Assembly (NCBI RefSeq): GCF_023264675.1
Contig: NZ_JAHFVG010000030.1
Coordinates: 1 to 64,000, forward strand
Source of the DNA: Rhodococcus sp. (in: high G+C Gram-positive bacteria)
GTDB lineage: Bacteria; Actinomycetota; Actinomycetes; Mycobacteriales; Mycobacteriaceae
Length of the DNA stretch: 64,000 nucleotides
Reading direction: 5' to 3'
Positions 34,123-41,549 of this stretch are shown here, piece after piece. The notes under the pieces are model-generated. The model did not search any database and was not told the DNA's origin. It saw nothing but the letters and a program-made list of their open reading frames with translations. The position numbers were made by a program, and so were the translations under genes. Positions within the stretch are counted from its first letter, which is position 1. Every line of letters begins with the position of its first letter.

Positions 34123-34464
34123 ATGATGCAGACAGCAGGCGTCGACCATCCGGTGATGCTCGGGGCCGATTTGGTCCCCACACCGACCGCGCCTCTTTCC
34201 CAATACTTTTCGGGATCGCGCCACCGATCGCCCGACAGTGCCTGCGCAAATTGGTCTGCAATCGGCAGCGCCGACCGGTGGTGCGACGAGTGCGTCGCGA
34301 ACCAACACGAATCGAACGGGGTTTACGGACCCCGCGCAGTCGCACAGCAGCGTCGGACCCTGCGTCGACGCTCCACACTGAGTCTGTGCGCCCGCCATGC
34401 GCGAGCCTGGCAAGACCGCGACAGAGTAGACGCCTTCAGCTCCGACCCCCGACTCGATCCGTGA
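34123..34464 (+). CDS. zinc-finger protein, 113 aa
   Basis: The conserved part is CDECVANQHESNGVYGPRA (about residues 54-72), a basic stretch, then LCARHARAWQDRD (about 88-100). This is a Cys-x2-Cys...Cys-x2-His zinc site in a pattern I recognise from other small actinobacterial plasmid proteins. It probably binds DNA or another transfer protein. The start is uncertain between adjacent ATGs at 34123 and 34126. Confidence 0.6.
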   Translation: MMQTAGVDHPVMLGADLVPTPTAPLSQYFSGSRHRSPDSACANWSAIGSADRWCDECVANQHESNGVYGPRAVAQQRRTLRRRSTLSLCARHARAWQDRDRVDAFSSDPRLDP

Positions 34465-34702
34465 ATCCAGTGCTGTACGGACCTGGAATCCTGCGATGGC
34501 AGACTGGCGTGATCTCGAATTCAAGCGCGACGATACTGACATCGACAATTCCCAGCTTCAATCCGGCGGACGGCTTAATTGCCGCGCGGTACGGCCGTCA
34601 CCGCGGCTGAATAGGGGCAGGTGCTCACACGTCTAACTTGCGCATTCAGTAGTCTTCGGGACGAACTAGTCCGGCAGACTCGAACGATAGTGAGACCCAT
34701 CA
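34465..34702 (+). other. gap, promoter of lsr2
   Basis: 238 bp without a gene. TAGTCT at 34650-34655 is a candidate -10 for the lsr2 gene, giving a ~40-nt leader. Nothing else seen. Confidence 0.35.
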
Positions 34703-35083
34703 ATGGCACGGCAGACACGAATCGAATTCAGTGACGATATCGACGGAAAAGTAATTGATGTCGACGAGCTCCAGGTGGTGTCCTGGTCCTGGCTCGGTGT
34801 GGACTACGAATTCGACACCACGGCAGCGAATCTGGAACGCATCGAGAAGACGGGTCGTGTCCCGGTATCAACCCTCCTCGAGAAGTCTCGAAAGACAGGC
34901 GGCCGACGCCGTACAGGCGCAGCAGCGAAAGCTGCAACGGACAAGCCTGCCAAGCCGACCGCACGTGTCGGGTCAGAACAAGCCGGGGCCATCCGGTCCT
35001 GGGCCCGCCAGAACGGCTATGTGGTATCCGACCGAGGGCGGATTCCCGCCGACGTCGCCGCGGCGTTCGACGACGCTCACTGA
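34703..35083 (+). CDS. lsr2: Lsr2 family nucleoid protein
   Basis: A 126-aa protein with the Lsr2 layout. The N-terminal dimerisation domain is RQTRIEFSDDIDGK...VVSWSWLGVDYEFD, a Lys/Arg/Ala linker follows, and the C-terminal DNA-binding domain (AIRSWARQNGYVVSDRGRIP) has the AT-hook-like RGR at 111-113 that inserts into the minor groove. Lsr2 silences AT-rich foreign DNA in Mycobacteriales. An element-borne copy may silence the element's own genes to lower its cost in the host. It lies just before the defence operon, whose promoter is AT-richer than its surroundings. Confidence 0.9.
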   Translation: MARQTRIEFSDDIDGKVIDVDELQVVSWSWLGVDYEFDTTAANLERIEKTGRVPVSTLLEKSRKTGGRRRTGAAAKAATDKPAKPTARVGSEQAGAIRSWARQNGYVVSDRGRIPADVAAAFDDAH

Positions 35084-35478
35084 ACGCACCCGGCAGCACC
35101 TAGATCGCACTGACGCGGCGATGAGGCGGAAGGTGATCGTCTCGTCGAGAATTGTGATGTAGCGCAACACAAGTGAGATTCCTGCTGTTGCGCACCCACG
35201 GCTGCGTCAGCATAGACCAGCTCGGCACGATGCCACAACGGTGGATACAGAGCACACGTAGCGGATCATGCGTCGATGTCAGAAGGCGGCCATCCAGCCG
35301 ACACAAGGTGCGCGCCACGATACTGGCCGGAACGAAAGTAGGCGCGTTGCCCGAGCTACCTCCGCTGCCTGCGGTGAATTCGCCGTCGTGTCGCCGCCCA
35401 CCGAACCTGGATGGCGGAGCTCACCGAAATGCGACCCGCTCGCGGCCTCAATGCACCATCGAGGATGAATCAAATCGT
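35084..35478. other. gap upstream of the defence operon
   Basis: About 395 bp between lsr2 and the defence-operon promoter. Short ORFs on both strands lack coding character or a ribosome binding site, and I see no feature in it. Confidence 0.4.
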
Positions 35479-35484
35479 TAGACT
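35479..35484 (+). promoter_or_regulatory. -10 element (TAGACT) of the defence operon
   Basis: TAGACT at the right spacing to start transcription near 35491, so the first transcribed bases would run into the CGCCTGA arm of the leader hairpin. No clear -35 is visible, common in this group. Confidence 0.45.
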
Positions 35485-35493
35485 CCGTAAAAA

Positions 35494-35533
35494 CGCCTGA
35501 ACATCGAACACGGGTGTTCCGGTGAATCAGGCG
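35494..35533 (+). promoter_or_regulatory. 5' leader hairpin beside the ribosome binding site
   Basis: Outer arms CGCCTGA (35494-35500) and TCAGGCG (35527-35533) enclose an inner perfect stem GAACAC/GTGTTC with a 2-nt loop. The outer arm abuts GAGGAGA (35533-35539), the ribosome binding site for GTG 35549. The structure would occupy almost the whole predicted leader and could control translation of the defence operon, or act at the DNA level as an operator. Confidence 0.5.
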
Positions 35534-35548
35534 AGGAGATAGTTTTCG

Positions 35549-38500
35549 GTGTTCAAGAAAGGCCAGCGCGTCCGCGTCAACGCAGACGGCGTTCCGGACT
35601 TCGGCACGATCCGCGGGGTCCTACCAGACGACGACACCGACGTGCTCACTGTCTTCTTCGCCGACGACGATGGCAACCGGCACGAGATCGATATCGCGTC
35701 GGACGACACCGACACCATCCGAGTACTGGTCGACGACGGAACTGCAGACTCAGCCCACGTCCTGGCGGGGATGTGGACCCGGTGGATGGACGCCGCTGCG
35801 ACCAACGCCGAGTCCAGCGCCATGGCATCGACTCCACTGCGGCCGTTCGCCCACCAAACCACTGCCGTGTACGGAGCGATGCTCCCGCAGCCACAGCTAC
35901 GATTCCTGCTCGCCGACGAGCCCGGCACAGGTAAAACGATCATGGCAGGGCTGTACATCCGCGAGATGCAACGACTCGGCCTGATCCGCCGCGCGATCGT
36001 GGTGTGCCCTGCCGGACTGGCCACCAAATGGGTCGACGACTTCGCCCGCCTCCTCGGCGGCGGACTCAAACACCTCACCGCCGAGACAATTCGCCAGGAC
36101 GCACTGAACACCAGCGACCTGTGGGTCGTCAGCCTCGAACTTGCCGCCGTCAACCCGCAGGTCCAAGACGCGATCCGCCCGGACAAAGCAGGGTGGGATC
36201 TCGTGGTGTTCGACGAAGCGCACCGCCTCACCCCTACCGCCGCAGGGTTCCACCAGGTAGGGCGGCTGTTGGCCAAGAACACCCCACGCGCACTCCTGAT
36301 GACCGCAACCCCGCACCGCGGCAAGGAATGGCTCTTCCGGCACCTCCTCCACCTCGTCGACCCCGACATCTACCCCGACCCCGGTTCCGATCCCAACGTC
36401 GAACTCAGTGCCCTGCGGCCCGGCCCCATCCACTTCCTGCGGCGCATGAAGGAAGACCTGGTCGACTACGACGGCAAGACACGTCTGTTCAAAGGTCGCA
36501 CCGCCGCCAACCACAGCGTCCCCTTGACCAATACCGAATACGGCTTCTACACCGAAGCGATCGACATGGTCGACACCTACTTCCCGCAGACAGCCCAACC
36601 CCTCGCGCGCATGGTCTACGGCAAGCGCGCAGCATCGAGCCTGTACTCCCTCGCCGAGACACTCCGCCGCCGCGCCGGGCACATGGGCGAGCTCAGCGAA
36701 GCCGAAGCAGCCCTCAGCGCCGAGATCACCGACGCCGGAGACGAGACCGAAGCCGACGAAGCGAAAGTAGTCAACGCGGGCTCGACATCGAGCCGCGCCG
36801 AGAAGGCGGCCATCAAATCCCTCCTCGAACGCCTCGACGCAGCCATTGCCTCGCCGCAATGGTCACCGTCGAAATGGACCAGGCTTATCGACGACTGCCT
36901 CGTGGTCAACGGTGTCCGTGCCGGAACCACCGAACAAGCCGTGATCTTCACCGAATACGCAGACTCGGCCGACTGGATTGCCCGGCGGCTCCGGGCAGAC
37001 GGCTACACCGCGAAGATGTACTCCGGTCGTCAGAGCCGTCCGGAACGAGACGAAGTCCGGCGTGAATTCATGCGCGGCGAGTTCCAGATCATCGTGACCA
37101 CCGACGCAGGAAACGAAGGCATCGACCTCCAAGCAGCGCACGTCTTGGTCAACTACGACATTCCGTGGTCGCTGGTGCGTCTCGAACAGCGCATGGGCCG
37201 GATCCACCGAGTCGGGCAGAAGCGAGATGTATTCCTGTACAACCTCGTTGCAACCGACACCCGCGAAGGCGACACCCTCATGCGGCTGCTCGATAACTTC
37301 GTCAACGCCGCCAACGAACTGCGCGGCCAAATGTTCGACAGCCTCTCCGCGGTCGCCGAGATCACCGGAGTCGACTACGACAAATGGCTCACCGACCTCT
37401 ACGGCAACGACCACGTCAAAAAGCAAGCCGCGATCGATGCCGCGAAAGCCATCCAAACCCAAGAACTGGTCCGCAAAGCCCGAGAAGTTCGAGACACGGA
37501 ACGCCGCCTCGCCAGCCAGGTCGATGCAGTCGCCGCCCTCACACTCCTGCAACGAGATCTATTCGCGCGCATCAACCCCGCGATCGTGGAGGCCTACCTC
37601 GACCGGCTCGACGCCACCGGAATCATTCGAGCCGCACGGACCACCGCCGGTGACGGATTCCGCCAGCTCACCATCCCCGGCGGCGGAACCCTACCGGCCA
37701 GCCTCGGCGGCGGCCAGAGCGTCCACGTGGCCACCAGCGGAGACGCCTTGCGTGCCGCATCGGAGAACATCGATGTCGCCGACACCGTCACCCTCGGCCC
37801 CGGCGAACGCGGATTCACCGATCTCATCGAGCTCGCGGACACACAACTGGCCGAATCGATGTTCCGGTCCGGAGCAGCACAGGACCCCAGCAGCTTGTCG
37901 AGTTACGACCTCTACGCCTTCGAGGCAACGATGACCGAAAGCGGAGGGCAACGCAGAAGCATCTGGGCCACCCTGATCAAAGTCGACGACTCCGGCAACG
38001 CACGAGCAGTCCGATGGGAAGCCCTCGCCAACCTCGTACCCACCACGAAGGCCGGAACCTCGCCGCATCCTGCGCGCGTCGACAATGCTGAGAAGGCCTC
38101 GCGCGCTGTCGCCGAGACAACCCTCGCCGAACACCGAAAAGTTCGGGCCGACTGGTTCACTCAGGCCAAAAAAGATCTCGAGAACCTACCGATCACGCTT
38201 ACCGACGGCATCGACGACCGCCCCACGCGCCTCGCTCTGCGGACCCACCTTCAAGCTCAAACGCACACTCGGCTGGCGGCGCTGAAGCAGCTGATAGAGG
38301 TCCAACTCGGTGAGCCCGCACTGGTCGGGCGACTTCGAGTGCATGCGGCGGCCGACGCGAGCACCAAGGCAGAAATCGACTCCGAAATGGTCTCGATGAT
38401 GCTCGTCGCGAAACTGCTCGAGGATGACGGGTGGCACGTCGACGACGTACACACCGAAGGCCGCGGCTACGACCTCGACGCCCGACGCAACAGTCAAGTC

Positions 38501-38758
38501 AGGCACGTCGAGGTCAAGGGCGTTGCCGGGAGCGCCGCCAGCGACGGCATCCGTATGACCGGAAACGAGGTGCTCATCGCTACCCAGCAACGAAAGGACT
38601 ACTGGCTCTACGTCGTTGATCATTGCGACACCGGTGGCGGCCGCCTGTTTGGAATGTACGAGGATCCCGCCACGTTGTTCGCCACCGCCATGACCGGAGA
38701 CGCCATCTTCCGCGTCCCCGGAAGCACACTGAAAAACGCACCAGGGAGCCAACAATGA
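35549..38758 (+). CDS. SNF2-family helicase with C-terminal DUF3883 domain
   Basis: A 1069-aa DNA translocase. Superfamily 2 motifs: I (Walker A) DEPGTGKT near 122-129, II DEAH near 222, III MTATPHRGKEW near 250, V TTDAGNEGIDLQ and VI QRMGRIHRVGQKR near 545-557. The N-terminal ~75 residues form a small beta domain. The C-terminal ~130 residues carry DUF3883: HVEVKGVAG near 985, then MTGNEVLIATQQRKDYWLYVV, a fold related to restriction-endonuclease cores. The middle is long and helical. ATGA overlap with the methyltransferase shows one operon. In related defence clusters this protein supplies DNA translocation or remodelling. Start GTG with GAGGAGA upstream. Confidence 0.88.
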   Translation: MFKKGQRVRVNADGVPDFGTIRGVLPDDDTDVLTVFFADDDGNRHEIDIASDDTDTIRVLVDDGTADSAHVLAGMWTRWMDAAATNAESSAMASTPLRPFAHQTTAVYGAMLPQPQLRFLLADEPGTGKTIMAGLYIREMQRLGLIRRAIVVCPAGLATKWVDDFARLLGGGLKHLTAETIRQDALNTSDLWVVSLELAAVNPQVQDAIRPDKAGWDLVVFDEAHRLTPTAAGFHQVGRLLAKNTPRALLMTATPHRGKEWLFRHLLHLVDPDIYPDPGSDPNVELSALRPGPIHFLRRMKEDLVDYDGKTRLFKGRTAANHSVPLTNTEYGFYTEAIDMVDTYFPQTAQPLARMVYGKRAASSLYSLAETLRRRAGHMGELSEAEAALSAEITDAGDETEADEAKVVNAGSTSSRAEKAAIKSLLERLDAAIASPQWSPSKWTRLIDDCLVVNGVRAGTTEQAVIFTEYADSADWIARRLRADGYTAKMYSGRQSRPERDEVRREFMRGEFQIIVTTDAGNEGIDLQAAHVLVNYDIPWSLVRLEQRMGRIHRVGQKRDVFLYNLVATDTREGDTLMRLLDNFVNAANELRGQMFDSLSAVAEITGVDYDKWLTDLYGNDHVKKQAAIDAAKAIQTQELVRKAREVRDTERRLASQVDAVAALTLLQRDLFARINPAIVEAYLDRLDATGIIRAARTTAGDGFRQLTIPGGGTLPASLGGGQSVHVATSGDALRAASENIDVADTVTLGPGERGFTDLIELADTQLAESMFRSGAAQDPSSLSSYDLYAFEATMTESGGQRRSIWATLIKVDDSGNARAVRWEALANLVPTTKAGTSPHPARVDNAEKASRAVAETTLAEHRKVRADWFTQAKKDLENLPITLTDGIDDRPTRLALRTHLQAQTHTRLAALKQLIEVQLGEPALVGRLRVHAAADASTKAEIDSEMVSMMLVAKLLEDDGWHVDDVHTEGRGYDLDARRNSQVRHVEVKGVAGSAASDGIRMTGNEVLIATQQRKDYWLYVVDHCDTGGGRLFGMYEDPATLFATAMTGDAIFRVPGSTLKNAPGSQQ

Positions 38759-41502
38759 CACGCATGATCGAACGCTGGTTCCCCTGCGCCGAAGTCAGCG
38801 AGAACAGCCGATCAGGGTGGGGAAGCGGCAACGCCGAAGTCGGCATCATGACCTGGTTCGCCAAACGTCCCACCGCGCAGGCGAAAGCAGCCACAATCTG
38901 CTCACTACTCGACTGGCCAGACGACGTCGACGAGCAAGAGGAACTGAAACGGATCGTCACCGAAGCAATGTCCGGACGCTTCGCGGCAGCTACCGAGCTG
39001 ACGGCCGCTATAAAGCGAGCCAACCCCGACGGGGCGTCTACCCTCGACCCATTCAGCGGCCGAGGCATGATTCCCCTTGAGACTGCCAGGCTTGGACTGA
39101 CCAGTTACGCCATCGACTATAGCCACGTCGCAGTCCTTGCATCGCGGCTGCTTACCGAGTACCCCTGCCGGAACTGGGATAACGAACCGGCGCTTCCTTT
39201 CGCTGCCGAAGACCCGCGCATGCTCATGTCCGTGCAGCCCAGACTAGTTGCAGACGTAGCGGCGATGTTCGATGAAGTAAGACGTCGTCATAGGGAAAGA
39301 ATGGCTCCGTTCTACCCGACAGTGGATGGGAAAGAACCCTGGGGATGCCTCTGGGCCATGACAATTCCCTGCACAGAATGTGGCCGGAACTTTCCGTTGA
39401 TAGGACAACTCGAACTACGAAAGCCATCGACTCGACGTAGCCGGAAGACCAAAGGCACGTTCGAGGACCGCGGACAGTCATACCGTATCGACACCGACGC
39501 CGACAGTGGAACATGGTCGATCTCCATCCACGACGGCCCGCCCACATCAACCCCGACTCGGCAAGTTGCCCCCGGCAAAAGCCGATACGACAGCAACGGG
39601 CGGCTAGCAGTCTGTCCGTTCTGCAACCACGCTCACGACCGACCGACGCTGATGAGACTGCTCGACTCGGGGAAGGGCAGTGACGCTCCACTGCTCATGG
39701 GAGACCTCGACGCCGAAGTCGGCAAACGCTATAGACCGCTTCAGGACTATGAACGGGACGCGATTGTCGCAGCGGTCAGCGCGTTGAACGGCCTAGCGCC
39801 GATCAACGCGTTCCTCTCAGCAACACCTGACGAGACCATCCCGCCCGGAAATACCTGGACAGTGCAGGCCACGGTGTACGGAGCCAAGACATACGGCGAC
39901 ATGATGAATGCTCGCCAGACGCTGTCTTTCGCAGTTCTCGCGGAATCGATCAGAGAAATCGGATCCGAGCTGCACGAGCACGGCGTCGGTGTCGACTACG
40001 TACGAGCTCTGACCGGCTATGCGGCCGCGGCGCTGGCCCGCAAGATCAGAAGGGCTACCAGGGGTTCGACGCTTCAACCTGCCTGGAATAAGGTCAGCGA
40101 CCTATTTGCGACCGAGTCAAGCCTCAACTTCTCATTCGACTACTTCGAGGTCGGTCTTGCCGACGGCCCAGGAAGCTGGGACTCGATCGCCGATCGAACT
40201 CTCGCTGCACTGCGCGACACCATGCCGACTGCTGCCGCGCATGCGACCGAGGTATCCAGAGGGTCGGCCGTCGAGTTGTTCTTTCGGGACGGCTCAATCA
40301 CCTCTGTGGTCACCGACCCTCCGTACGACGCCATGATCGACTACAGCGACGCGAGTGATCTGTTCTACGTCTGGATCAAGCGAGCGTTGGCCTACTCGTG
40401 GCCAGAGCTCGGTATGACGCAGAACGAGTTCGGGGTGCAGGAGAAGACCGAGGAAATAATCGTCAAAAAGGGTGGTACGTCGAGCAACGACCCCCGAGAT
40501 CGCGGGCATTACGACCGCCTCATCTCCAAGGCATTCAGCGAAGCACGCCGAGTTGTAAGGGACAACGGCGTGGTAACGATCGTGTTCGGCCACGGCGAAC
40601 CAGAAGTGTGGCAACGTCTTTTGACCGCAATTCAAGACGCCGGTCTGGTGCTTACGGGCGCGTGGCCAGCAAAAACCGAACAGGGGGGAAGAGCGGGTTT
40701 CACCAACATCGTGACAACCTTGACCATGGCCTGCAGGCCTGCGCCACCCGATCGCCCGGTGGGCCGAAAGGGAGCCGTTGAAAGCGCCGTGCGCACTGAG
40801 ATCAAACGACGGTTCAATGAATGGGAGCGCGGAGGCCTCGCGCCAGCCGACATGCTGATGGCTGCGGCCGGACCGGCGATGGAAGTTGTTGGCCGATACA
40901 CCGAAGTTCTCGATGCTGCTGGGGATCCCGTCGGGATTCATACATTCTTGCCGTTAGCGCGGGCAGCAGTTCAGGAAGCCATGGCGGTGGAAGTCGATCA
41001 CCACCCCCTCGAAACGTTCGACGCCCGAACCCGATTCGCCCTCTGGTGGGTCCGCCTCTACGGCAGGCAAACACAGGCGAAATCCGAACTGCGATGGCAG
41101 ACCCTCGCCGCTTCTCTCGAACTCGAGGCCATTCGAGACCTCATTCCGGATGCCGGTAAGGGCGTGGCGTTCACGACTGCCGCGAAGTTCAAGACCAAGA
41201 CCACTGCTGAGTCGACCGTCATCGACGTCGTGCTCGCCTTGGCGGCGGCTTCAGGCGACGGAATTGCCGCGATGGGTGAAGTTCTTGCTCGGTCCGGCCG
41301 ATCGACCGAAGACGCGTACCTCTGGGCTGCGGTGACCTTCCTCGCGACCAGACTCCCGGACAATGACCCGGACGCGGTGGCCTTCACGCGCGTTCTTCGC
41401 ACCCGCGATGGCATAACCAACGCCGCCGACTCCGTGGTGATCGCGAGCGATAAGAAGGCCCACCGTCAGAAGCTCGACGACGACCAGCTGAGGTTGATGT
41501 GA
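38755..41502 (+). CDS. DUF1156 DNA methyltransferase of the defence operon
   Basis: A 915-aa DNA methyltransferase, probably N6-adenine or N4-cytosine. The N-terminal DUF1156 segment is MIERWFPCAEVSENS then MTWFAKRPTAQAKAA. The SAM-binding motif is LDPFSGRGMIPLE near 98 and the catalytic motif TDPPYDAMIDYSD near 521. The large insertion between them has two Cys pairs, CTEC near 206 and CPFC near 287, probably one zinc site. It overlaps both neighbours by 4 bp. In DISARM-like systems the methyltransferase marks host DNA as self, here presumably with a long recognition domain in the same chain. No separate specificity subunit is present. Confidence 0.88.
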   Translation: MTRMIERWFPCAEVSENSRSGWGSGNAEVGIMTWFAKRPTAQAKAATICSLLDWPDDVDEQEELKRIVTEAMSGRFAAATELTAAIKRANPDGASTLDPFSGRGMIPLETARLGLTSYAIDYSHVAVLASRLLTEYPCRNWDNEPALPFAAEDPRMLMSVQPRLVADVAAMFDEVRRRHRERMAPFYPTVDGKEPWGCLWAMTIPCTECGRNFPLIGQLELRKPSTRRSRKTKGTFEDRGQSYRIDTDADSGTWSISIHDGPPTSTPTRQVAPGKSRYDSNGRLAVCPFCNHAHDRPTLMRLLDSGKGSDAPLLMGDLDAEVGKRYRPLQDYERDAIVAAVSALNGLAPINAFLSATPDETIPPGNTWTVQATVYGAKTYGDMMNARQTLSFAVLAESIREIGSELHEHGVGVDYVRALTGYAAAALARKIRRATRGSTLQPAWNKVSDLFATESSLNFSFDYFEVGLADGPGSWDSIADRTLAALRDTMPTAAAHATEVSRGSAVELFFRDGSITSVVTDPPYDAMIDYSDASDLFYVWIKRALAYSWPELGMTQNEFGVQEKTEEIIVKKGGTSSNDPRDRGHYDRLISKAFSEARRVVRDNGVVTIVFGHGEPEVWQRLLTAIQDAGLVLTGAWPAKTEQGGRAGFTNIVTTLTMACRPAPPDRPVGRKGAVESAVRTEIKRRFNEWERGGLAPADMLMAAAGPAMEVVGRYTEVLDAAGDPVGIHTFLPLARAAVQEAMAVEVDHHPLETFDARTRFALWWVRLYGRQTQAKSELRWQTLAASLELEAIRDLIPDAGKGVAFTTAAKFKTKTTAESTVIDVVLALAAASGDGIAAMGEVLARSGRSTEDAYLWAAVTFLATRLPDNDPDAVAFTRVLRTRDGITNAADSVVIASDKKAHRQKLDDDQLRLM

Positions 41503-41549
41503 CCAGCAAAGCCCGATCATCTCAGCGACGACAAGATAAGGGGCAGAAC

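Noticed and set aside
34104-34610. 168-aa ORF overlapping the zinc-finger gene
   Set aside because: Arg/Pro-rich shadow; the Cys/His site is in the 34123 frame.
35173-35481. 102-aa ORF before the defence operon
   Set aside because: Pro/Arg/Ser-rich, no ribosome binding site, ends inside the putative promoter.
36004-37065. 353-aa plus-strand ORF inside the helicase gene
   Set aside because: Arg/Pro-rich out-of-frame shadow; the SNF2 motifs are in the other frame.
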